Position numbers and translations under genes: made by a program. From Desulfobacteraceae bacterium (GTDB lineage: Bacteria; Desulfobacterota; Desulfobacteria; Desulfobacterales; Desulfolunaceae), in NCBI GenBank assembly GCA_013619155.1, contig JABXKT010000046.1, forward strand, positions 1 through 33,327: a stretch of 33,327 nucleotides of DNA. Direction: 5' to 3'. This document shows, piece after piece, positions 16,320-23,685 of the stretch. Position 1 is the first letter of the stretch, and every line of letters begins with the position of its first letter. Below the pieces are notes generated by a model. The model was not told the DNA's origin and made no database searches. It saw nothing but the letters and a program-made list of their open reading frames with translations.

Positions 16320-18002
16320 CTACAACTCCATGATAACGGGAACGATAATGGGGCGGCGTTTGATGGTGAAATTAAAATATTGACGCAACGCCTTTTGAAC
16401 TTTGGACCGAATCAAATCGGTACGGTGAGGGGCATCCATACCGATCTCCTCCACCACTTCCAAAATCACACACTGGGCATCATCCAAAAGATGGCCGGTG
16501 GCCGTCCAGAAGACAAACCCACGGGAGACGATTTCGGGTCCGTAGACAATGACCCCAGTCTCTTCATCGAAGACGATGGTCACCACCACCAGTCCATCTT
16601 CGGCCAGCATCTGGCGCTCTTTTAAAACGCTGCGCCCCACATCGCCCACCCCTTTGCCATCCACCAGGACCCGTCCTGTAGTGACAGGGGCTCCCATGTG
16701 CACACCCGCATCATCGAAGATGATCACATGACCATTTTCGGCCAAAATCACATTCTCTTCGGGGATACCGGCCGACTGGGCCAAGCGCGCGTGGTGTACC
16801 AAATGCCGATACTCACCATGGATAGGGACAAAGTATGTGGGCCGGGTCAGGTGCATCATGGTCTTGAGCTCTTCCTGATAGGCATGCCCCGAGGCATGGA
16901 CCGGGGCCGTCTTCTCATACACCACCTTGGCACCTAAGCGATAGATGGTGTTGATGATGCCGGCAATGGCCTTTTCGTTACCAGGAATAACCTTGGAGGA
17001 GAAGACGATGGTATCGTCTTTACGGATCTTGATATGCTTGTGGGTACCGGCGGCCATACGAGCCAGGGCGCTCATGGGCTCCCCTTGACTCCCCGTGGTG
17101 ATTAAGATCAGACGACGGGGTGCCACATCATTAATACGCCGGATATCGAGTTCCATGCCGGTAGGAATCTTAAGGTACCCAAGCTCCCGGGCGATTTTAA
17201 CGGTCAGCTCCACGGAACGCCCACAGAAAACGACCTTGCACCCTTTCTTCTCGGCAATATCCACAATTTGCTGAATGCGTGCCACATTGGAGGCAAACAG
17301 GGCCACAACGATACGCCCTTCGGCATCAAAGGCGATGCGCCTCAAAGAGTCTGCGACCTCGCTGTCCGAAAGGGTGTACCCCCTTTTCTCTACATTGGTC
17401 GAATCGGATAAGAGGGCCAGCACCCCTTTTTCGCCATACCGGGCAAAGCTGTTGACATCGGTCATGGCAGACTCTTGGCCCGACAGGTTGATCTTAAAAT
17501 CACCGGTATGGACAATCACACCCCGAGGGGTCCGTACGGCAAGCCCCACCCCATCCACCGTGGAGTGACTCACCCGAATAGGATCGACCTCGAAGGGACC
17601 GATATGCAAAAGTTCCCCTGCATGAAAGGTGTTGAGCGTAAAGGCGTTTAAGCCTGCCTGCTCCTCGAGCTTTCTGCGGACCACCCCCAGGGTAAACGGC
17701 GTGCCGTACACCGGGACATTGACCTCTCGCAAAAGATAAGGGAGGGCTCCGATGTGGTCCTCATGGGCATGGGTCAACACAACCGCAAGGATATGAGAGG
17801 CATTTTGTTTAATATAATCGATATCCGGGATCACGATATCGATCCCGAGCATATAATCTTCTGGAAACATGAGCCCAGCATCGATGATGATGGCATCATC
17901 ACCATACTCGATCACCATCATATTCAGCCCAATCTCGCCCAGACCCCCCAAGGGAATGATCTTCAAGACTTTTGCATTATCCGGCGACACTCCATTTTTC
18001 AT
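16320..18002 (-). CDS. rnj: Ribonuclease J
   Basis: A metallo-beta-lactamase/beta-CASP ribonuclease of 560 residues, the usual length, with 5'-3' exo- and endonuclease activity in RNA turnover. The zinc motif is LTHAHEDHIGALPYL with HAHEDH at 78-83; the N-terminus IIPLGGLGEIGLNMMVIEY is typical. The beta-CASP part carries LITTGSQGEPMSALARMA and FSSKVIPGNEKAI, and a late HASGHAYQEEL and PIHGEYRHL supply further His ligands. The start ATG has only a weak GGGTG upstream. It is followed directly by ftsK and preceded by a small unknown gene. Confidence 0.95.
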   Translation of the reverse strand: MKNGVSPDNAKVLKIIPLGGLGEIGLNMMVIEYGDDAIIIDAGLMFPEDYMLGIDIVIPDIDYIKQNASHILAVVLTHAHEDHIGALPYLLREVNVPVYGTPFTLGVVRRKLEEQAGLNAFTLNTFHAGELLHIGPFEVDPIRVSHSTVDGVGLAVRTPRGVIVHTGDFKINLSGQESAMTDVNSFARYGEKGVLALLSDSTNVEKRGYTLSDSEVADSLRRIAFDAEGRIVVALFASNVARIQQIVDIAEKKGCKVVFCGRSVELTVKIARELGYLKIPTGMELDIRRINDVAPRRLILITTGSQGEPMSALARMAAGTHKHIKIRKDDTIVFSSKVIPGNEKAIAGIINTIYRLGAKVVYEKTAPVHASGHAYQEELKTMMHLTRPTYFVPIHGEYRHLVHHARLAQSAGIPEENVILAENGHVIIFDDAGVHMGAPVTTGRVLVDGKGVGDVGRSVLKERQMLAEDGLVVVTIVFDEETGVIVYGPEIVSRGFVFWTATGHLLDDAQCVILEVVEEIGMDAPHRTDLIRSKVQKALRQYFNFTIKRRPIIVPVIMEL

Positions 18003-18087
18003 CTATTCACCCATTTTCATCATGATCGATTACCGACCCGTAATATTGAAAAATGTTTGTCACGACCCACGTCATATCCACCGTCCC

Positions 18088-18420
18088 TCACGAAAGGACT
18101 CCGGCAGCCTCAAACAAACGATCCACACTGCGTACCAACCAAAGGAACTGGTCATCTGTGGCATAAGCGATACACGGACAGGTCATCCGGTTTCGGGTTC
18201 GGACAAGCAATTCACAGGAGAGACGCTGGGGGCTCAATTCCAAGGCAAACACATGGGGACCACAATCGGTATGGGCCCGCTGAAGTTCACTAAGAATCGT
18301 GTCATCCACGGGGAGCCAGTAGAGATCGCCCAAGGGAGAGCGTTCAAGGTTATCGGAAAACCACGCGCTGATCTTTTCATGATCCTCGAGCCTCAGTTCA
18401 TCGATGACATACTGTTTCAT
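18088..18420 (-). CDS. Small conserved-looking protein of unknown function
   Basis: A 110-residue soluble protein with no recognised domain. Its composition is normal for a real gene: amphipathic segments (YVIDELRLEDHEKISAWFSDNL), a central GDLYWLPVDDTILSELQRAH, and a C-terminal half with several Cys residues (ELLVRTRNRMTCPCIAYAT). It ends 85 bases before rnj on the same strand and may be the first gene of the rnj-ftsK unit. No clear ribosome-binding site precedes the ATG. The impression that this type of protein is common in deltaproteobacteria is from memory. Confidence 0.6.
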   Translation of the reverse strand: MKQYVIDELRLEDHEKISAWFSDNLERSPLGDLYWLPVDDTILSELQRAHTDCGPHVFALELSPQRLSCELLVRTRNRMTCPCIAYATDDQFLWLVRSVDRLFEAAGVLS

Positions 18421-18583
18421 AACCCAAATGGCCCCATTTTTTTATTTTAAGATATATATAAAAGACGCATCTACATACGTGTTTATTTCTATCAAGGCAG
18501 TTGTCCCATCGGCATGGATCGTAACAACACGAAAATATGTGCATTCATGAGAGGAGTTAAGAGGCGAGTCCGAAGGAAAGGAG

Positions 18584-18621
18584 AAAAAAAATCCCCGACT
18601 GCATCAAAATGCGTCGGGGAT
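18584..18621 (-). terminator. Rho-independent terminator of the ferredoxin gene
   Basis: On the minus strand a perfect 9-bp stem ATCCCCGAC/GTCGGGGAT encloses a 13-base loop that can itself pair (GCATTTTGATGC). It runs directly into eight U residues. It starts 18 bases past the ferredoxin stop and is among the clearest terminators in the window. Confidence 0.93.
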
Positions 18622-18639
18622 TCATGAAGAAAGCATCAA

Positions 18640-18828
18640 TTAGTTTTCTTCAACAGTGATCGCGCTAGATTCACATACTTCTACGCAGCTTTCGCAGCCG
18701 AGGCACTCTTCAGCATTTACAGGATCGGACTTGCCATCCTTCATTTCAAATACTTCAGTGGGGCATACGTCAACACACTCTTCACAACCGGTACACTTGC
18801 CTGTGTCTACTTTAGGTTCGAAACCCAT
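18640..18828 (-). CDS. Two [4Fe-4S] cluster ferredoxin
   Basis: A 62-residue cytoplasmic electron carrier. Two cluster motifs are complete: CTGCEECVDVCP (Cys12, 15, 18, 22) and CLGCESCVEVCE (Cys42, 45, 48, 52). The second motif has Glu in place of the usual final Pro. The protein is strongly acidic, as expected. The ATG at 18828 is chosen because AAGGAGG lies nine bases upstream; a frame ten codons longer has none and reads through this site. The gene is monocistronic, with its own terminator. Its partners cannot be told from the neighbours. Confidence 0.93.
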   Translation of the reverse strand: MGFEPKVDTGKCTGCEECVDVCPTEVFEMKDGKSDPVNAEECLGCESCVEVCESSAITVEEN

Positions 18829-18930
18829 ACTTTTAAGCCTCCTTAGAAAATGATTCAATTATATTCGCATTCAAATTAAAATCAGGCCAAAAAACACCCG
18901 AGAACAATCTGGCATGTCGAAGTCCGGTAT

Positions 18931-18960
18931 ATTCATCATATATTTTGCAAGGGCTGTCAA
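18931..18960 (-). promoter_or_regulatory. Possible promoter of the ferredoxin gene
   Basis: A consensus -35 box TTGACA lies on the minus strand at 18960-18955. It is followed by an AT-rich stretch, but the best -10-like hexamer (TATGAT) is only 14 bases away and the hexamer at 17 bases is weak. The position, about 130 bases before the start codon, is reasonable. Confidence 0.35.
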
Positions 18961-19008
18961 CATGGTTTTTAAAAAAAAAGCACCGGCTCACACGCTCCCT
19001 GGGGGTCC

Positions 19009-19935
19009 CTAACGCGGGGCAACTCCTTCTATAAGCACAAAGAGAATATTACCTTCAATTTCAGCAACTTCTCTACTGAACCCAAAAGAAGTTCTCCTTA
19101 CCCCCTGAATAAACTCGTTAAAGAGATTATACGGGTGTTCACGACGAATAATAAAAATTCGTGCCGTGACAGCATCACACACCCCATCATCCGCCGACCT
19201 CTCCACCGGATCCAGAGGGGAACCTTCGAGCCATTTTTTCAAGGATTCCCGGGAAAATCGATGGCCTGAAAACAGATCCAGCGCCTCGAGGGGACAGCCA
19301 TACTCCTCCAGCAGGTCGATGGCCTCACGACTCTCCGTCACAAAAACGCGGTCATGAGAGGTGCCACCCTCCTCCACAAAGAGGGTGGACCAGGCCACGA
19401 GACGCTCGAGCATCTTAATCTCGCCCGAGGCATCATCGGCATGAGGGGGCTGGGGAGAGGGGGGTAGCTCCCCTTTTAGGGCCCCCAAAAAAGCCCCTTG
19501 CATCTCATCGATGCGTGCAAGGTCCCGGTTGAGATCATCACAGCGCATATCGTACTCCACCGCCAGACTGAGAAAGGCTCGGGCCTTAAGGAATGCATCA
19601 TCCCGTCTATCCTCAGGGACATGTCCCGCCACCTTGCGCATGAGCTCACTCTTGATCTGGGTGGTCAAAAATTCGTCCACAGGATCCACCCGCCGACCCA
19701 CCTGTGAGGCATAATTCGAGAGTCCCTCCTGGTGAAGGCCACTAAACTGCCGCCACTCTGCAAGAAAGGGGATGAGGCGCTTTGCTGTCTCCGGTGACGG
19801 CCCCAGGGTTGTCACTTCGGACGGCAAGGGGTCCTCGTCAGAGGCAACGGTGACAGCCACCTCATCGAACAGTCGGCTCAATAGATGGGCGAAGTCATCG
19901 GAGATATAGGTATGGGGAAAATATCGTACGCGCAT
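19009..19935 (-). CDS. Protein of unknown function downstream of the CysK-CysRS fusion
   Basis: A 308-residue soluble protein with no recognised domain, membrane segment or signal peptide. The sequence is mostly helical, with many charged residues in the middle (EDRRDDAFLKARAFLSLAVEYDMRCDDLNRDLARIDEMQGAFLG) and a C-terminal stretch EVAEIEGNILFVLIEGVA. The ATG at 19935 is chosen because AAGGA lies eight bases upstream; a frame 14 codons longer would overlap the preceding gene and has no such site. It starts 31 bases after the fusion gene stop and is probably in one operon with tmk and the fusion gene, so a link to cysteine or tRNA metabolism is possible but unproven. Confidence 0.75.
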   Translation of the reverse strand: MRVRYFPHTYISDDFAHLLSRLFDEVAVTVASDEDPLPSEVTTLGPSPETAKRLIPFLAEWRQFSGLHQEGLSNYASQVGRRVDPVDEFLTTQIKSELMRKVAGHVPEDRRDDAFLKARAFLSLAVEYDMRCDDLNRDLARIDEMQGAFLGALKGELPPSPQPPHADDASGEIKMLERLVAWSTLFVEEGGTSHDRVFVTESREAIDLLEEYGCPLEALDLFSGHRFSRESLKKWLEGSPLDPVERSADDGVCDAVTARIFIIRREHPYNLFNEFIQGVRRTSFGFSREVAEIEGNILFVLIEGVAPR

Positions 19936-19966
19936 GGCATATTCCTTATATATAAGGGTACTTCGT

Positions 19967-22282
19967 TTATAGTCCATCCATGGGCCGCTTCACAGGAGTG
20001 TCTCGTACGGTCGCCCCCAGGGATTCAAGACGGCTCCGGAGTGCATCGGCTCTTTGCCAATCCCCCCGCTCTCTGGCCCCTTCTCTTTCGGCCAGAAGGT
20101 CTGCCACCTCCTGAGAGGCCCCCCCTTTTCTTTTGGAAAAATCAAAAATTCCCAGGACATGGTCTACGTCCCGCAAAATTTTAAGAAGTTCCAGGGCCCC
20201 ATCGCCATCGATCCATCCCTGCCCCATAAGCGCATTGATCTTTCGGACCGCCCGAAAAATAACCGCCAAACCGCGGGATACATTGAGATCATCATCCATG
20301 GCATCGATGAGCCCTCGCCGAATATCGTAGACCAGCTGATCCAGATCGGCGTAGGGACGTCCATGCTCTCGCATCATCAAAGATGTGACACAGGCATCGA
20401 TCTTGGCCAGGGCCTTGGCCGACTCCCGGATACGGTCCGGTGAGTAGTTCAAGGACTTCCCGTAATGACCGGAGAGAAGCCAGTACCGAACCACGCGGCC
20501 ATCGAAGCCCAGCTCATAAATATCCTCAAGGGTCACCCGTTCCCCGTGGGCATCCATCTTCCGGCCATGGGCGAGCACCCGGTCGCAGTGAAGCCAGATT
20601 CGTGCCAGAGGTCCCCCGGTGAGTCCCTGGGCAATAGCCTCCTCATTCTCATGGTGGGGAAAGAGAAGGGCCCGACTACTCGTATGAATATCAAAACCGG
20701 CGCCCAGGTAGGCCATGGAGATGGCCGCACACTGAACATGGAGGGAGGGACGCACGAAGCCCCAGCGGGTGGAGATACTCACCCCCATATCCCGTTCGTG
20801 GCTTCGGGTCCGCTTAAAGAGGGTAAAATCCCGGGGGTTCTCCTTCTCATACTCATCTAAATCCACGGTGGCGCCCAAACGAATCTTGTCGAGATCCACA
20901 CCGGACATCGTCCCGTAATTTTCAATCTGCGAAATATCGAAGTAGACAGACCGCAACTTCTCATAAGCGATCCCTTTTTTCAGCAGCTCCTCGGTCACCG
21001 AGACCATCTTATCCACATGTTCACTCACCTTGGGATAGGCCTCTGCGGGTTTAATGGCAAGGGCCAGCAAATCCTTATGAAAACCATCGATCCAATGACG
21101 GGTAAACTCGGCAAGGGGGATCCCCTCTTCCACGGCACCGGCAATGGTCTTGTCGTCCAGGTCGGTGATGTTGATGATGTGTCGCACCGAAAACCCGCGA
21201 AAAGTCAAGTAGCGGCTGAGAAGATCGGAGAAGAGAAACCGGCGAATCAGGGAGAGATCCATGCTCTGATGCACCGTGGGACCGCAGGTGTAGAGACTCA
21301 CCGTGCCCGGCTCCTTGGGAGCAAACATCTCCCGTCGCCCGGTACGCGTGTTGTAGAGCATGGGCCCGGGCTTATCCTTCACCGAGAAGAGGTGGGTGGA
21401 GAGATAACGCTCCCCGCCATCGGGAAGAATCACCACCACGGTCCCCGATGTCATGGACTCGGCCTCTTTGATGGCCGCCACCAGGGCCGCCCCGCTGCTC
21501 ATGCCCACAAAAAGCCCCTCTTCCGAGGCCAGACGCCGGGTCATCTCAAAGGCCTCATCGTCTTCCACATTCACCTTCGAATCCAGACGATGACGCTCAT
21601 AAATAGGGGGTTCATGGGCCTCTTTCATGTTCTTGAGCCCTTGTATTCCATGACCGAGATAGGGTTCCACGCCCACGATGCGAATATCTGAACGATACTC
21701 TTTCATGCGGCGCGACAGTCCCATAAGGGTCCCGGTGGTGCCCATGGAGGCCACCACGCAATTCACCTCCCCGCCACTCTGTTCCCAAATCTCTTCGGCC
21801 GTCCCATGATAATGGGCCATCCAGTTGGCCGGAGAGCTGTACTGATTACTGCGGTAATAGTGACCGGGGTTTTCAGAGACCAGGCGGGTCACCTCATCGA
21901 TGGCCCCATCGGTACCCAGGTGTCCGGGAGTCAACACGATGGAAGCCCCGCGGGCCCTTAAAATTTTTTGGCGCTCCTCGCTCACCGACTCACTCATGGC
22001 AAGCTTCAGACGATACCCCTTCACAGAGCAGACCATGGCCAGACCAATACCAGTATTGCCACTGGTGGCCTCGATCACCGTCTTATCCGGCGTCAGCTCT
22101 CCATTTTTCTCCCCGTACTCGATCATGGAGAGGGCCGCCCGGTCCTTGATGGAACCCCCGGGGTTCACATACTCTAGTTTGGCCAGAATACGGACCGTGG
22201 GGTTGGGGTTGAGTCGCCTCACCTCCACAAGGGGGGTATTGCCAATGGCATCCAGTATCGTTTGAGTCTTCATCTCCGTCAC
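19967..22282 (-). CDS. Fusion of cysteine synthase with a degenerate cysteinyl-tRNA synthetase-like domain
   Basis: Residues 1-300 are a complete PLP-dependent O-acetylserine sulfhydrylase: Lys46 in NPGGSIKDRAAL, SGNTGIGLAMV (74-84), GTTGT (181-185) and PDGGERYLST (287-296). Residues 308-771 align end to end with cysteinyl-tRNA synthetase, from LYNTRTGRREMF to ADALRSRLESLGATVRDTP. Zinc ligands are kept (Cys333, Cys518, His543, Glu547 in FPHHENE), as is TDLDDK. But HIGH is replaced by DLSL (342-345), KMSKS by KMDAH (575-579), DIHGGG by DIHTSS and GWHIEC by SLHVQC. The frame is continuous, so these are not sequencing shifts. The first half should make cysteine; the second probably cannot activate it by the usual ATP chemistry. 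Start GTG 22282, or ATG 22273. It lies 12 bases after tmk. Confidence 0.9.
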   Translation of the reverse strand: MTEMKTQTILDAIGNTPLVEVRRLNPNPTVRILAKLEYVNPGGSIKDRAALSMIEYGEKNGELTPDKTVIEATSGNTGIGLAMVCSVKGYRLKLAMSESVSEERQKILRARGASIVLTPGHLGTDGAIDEVTRLVSENPGHYYRSNQYSSPANWMAHYHGTAEEIWEQSGGEVNCVVASMGTTGTLMGLSRRMKEYRSDIRIVGVEPYLGHGIQGLKNMKEAHEPPIYERHRLDSKVNVEDDEAFEMTRRLASEEGLFVGMSSGAALVAAIKEAESMTSGTVVVILPDGGERYLSTHLFSVKDKPGPMLYNTRTGRREMFAPKEPGTVSLYTCGPTVHQSMDLSLIRRFLFSDLLSRYLTFRGFSVRHIINITDLDDKTIAGAVEEGIPLAEFTRHWIDGFHKDLLALAIKPAEAYPKVSEHVDKMVSVTEELLKKGIAYEKLRSVYFDISQIENYGTMSGVDLDKIRLGATVDLDEYEKENPRDFTLFKRTRSHERDMGVSISTRWGFVRPSLHVQCAAISMAYLGAGFDIHTSSRALLFPHHENEEAIAQGLTGGPLARIWLHCDRVLAHGRKMDAHGERVTLEDIYELGFDGRVVRYWLLSGHYGKSLNYSPDRIRESAKALAKIDACVTSLMMREHGRPYADLDQLVYDIRRGLIDAMDDDLNVSRGLAVIFRAVRKINALMGQGWIDGDGALELLKILRDVDHVLGIFDFSKRKGGASQEVADLLAEREGARERGDWQRADALRSRLESLGATVRDTPVKRPMDGL

Positions 22283-22294
22283 TTCTTTTATCCC

Positions 22295-22933
22295 CTATTT
22301 CCGGGTCAGTCGCGCATCTATGGTCGCCAAAATCTCATCGGTAACCTCGTCCACCGAGGCCGTGGCATCAATCACCACAAAACGATCCGGCTCCCCGGCG
22401 GCAAGGGCCAGGTAGCCCTGTCTCACCTTCTCATGGAATACCAGGGCCTCTTGTTCAAACCGGGATTCTGAAACGGTGCGATCTCCCGCCTCAATGGCGG
22501 AGAGGGCCCGCCGCAGTCCACGCTCAGGGGGCAGATCCAGAAGAAGGGTGAGATCGGGCCGTAGCCCCTTTAAAACCATATCATGAATCTTTTCAATGAC
22601 CCCAAGATCCAGCCCCCGGGCGTACCCCTGGTACGCCGTGGTGGCATCGAAGAAACGATCGCTGACCACGATATCCCCGGCGGCAAGAGAGGGGATCACC
22701 CTCTCACCCAGATGCTGGGCGCGGTCGGCCGCGTAAAGAAAAAGTTCAGAAAGAGAGGTCAGCGCCCCGTTTTCCGGGTCGAGGAGTATGGCCCGAATCT
22801 TTTTTCCGATGGCCGTATCACCGGGCTCCCGAGTCAACACACACCGTCGTCCCTGGCTCTTCAGGTGAGCCGCAATCCGTTTCATCTGGGTACTCTTTCC
22901 AGAGCCCTCAATTCCCTCAAGGGTAATCAGCAT
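22295..22933 (-). CDS. tmk: Thymidylate kinase
   Basis: Phosphorylates dTMP to dTDP for DNA synthesis. The 212-residue protein has the P-loop GIEGSGKST (7-15), the TREPGDTAIG motif (34-43), SDRFFDATTAYQGYARGL (about 91-108) with the DR(F/Y) pair, and a C-terminal lid region around SRFEQE. AGGA lies six bases before the ATG. It heads a likely operon with the CysK-CysRS fusion and the 19009 gene. Confidence 0.95.
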   Translation of the reverse strand: MLITLEGIEGSGKSTQMKRIAAHLKSQGRRCVLTREPGDTAIGKKIRAILLDPENGALTSLSELFLYAADRAQHLGERVIPSLAAGDIVVSDRFFDATTAYQGYARGLDLGVIEKIHDMVLKGLRPDLTLLLDLPPERGLRRALSAIEAGDRTVSESRFEQEALVFHEKVRQGYLALAAGEPDRFVVIDATASVDEVTDEILATIDARLTRK

Positions 22934-23685
22934 AATCGTTCCTCAACTCGCCATCTTAAATCTTCATTCATAAATGGCCTCATAAAAAAAAACGAACAGA
23001 CCCTCACCACCGGCACGGATGGGTATATCTGCTCTGTGTGTGCAGCGCACTCTCACACTCTATATTCTCTGTAACCATCCTTAGCTTGCATATCCATATT
23101 TAGGTGATCCGATTTTTTTCACACCAAAAATGCAACCATTCCGGTTTTTTTGCACGGTTTTTTTTAAGTAACCCATCCGATGGCATGAGCCGAATCATTG
23201 GCGCCAAAATATTTCGAAAGGGCAGCGCATCAAATCGTCGATCCCACCTCAAAGGACCCTTTACCGGCCGATCCCAAGCCATCTTCAACTTGACTTTTTA
23301 AGGTATTCAGGGTTTAAACTTGATGGCCTCTCCAAGGAGACCCCCCCACCCTATTTAATGAGGCGCAGGGGCCAGGGCCCAAAACAACTGTGAGCGCCAT
23401 CAACATACAGATATAATATGAAAAAACCACACCCCCTTTAAATAGTCCACGGGGCATGGTGCACCACACCATTTCGGCTTGTGGACGGCATCATACGTGA
23501 TGACCGTTGAAAAATCAAAGCCTCAGACAGAGGTCCGCCTCGGCCTATTTTCATCTCTATTTTCTGCCACAGGCAAGATCGGCGTGGCATCACGGAGTCG
23601 TTTACGACGAGAACCACGGCTCGAGAGATCAACCCATCCCCTTTAACGACCCATAGGGTGACAGACGATACAGGCACGCTCCATC
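22934..23685. other. Divergent intergenic region between tmk and lptD
   Basis: About 750 bases without a supported gene and without the repeat family. It must hold the two divergent promoters. A TATAAT at about 23412 is the best -10-like hexamer for lptD but lacks a matching -35 box. Several T-rich runs occur at 23112-23173. Short open frames on both strands have no ribosome-binding site and no protein-like sequence. Confidence 0.5.

Noticed and set aside
21241..21320. A local frameshift as the cause of the missing HIGH motif in the CysRS-like half
   Set aside because: Conserved residues on both sides (YTCGPTV before, FSDLLSRYLTFRGF after) are in the same frame at the expected spacing.
23438..23677. 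A 79-codon minus-strand frame before lptD
   Set aside because: No ribosome-binding site, and no protein-like pattern; probably chance in the divergent promoter region.
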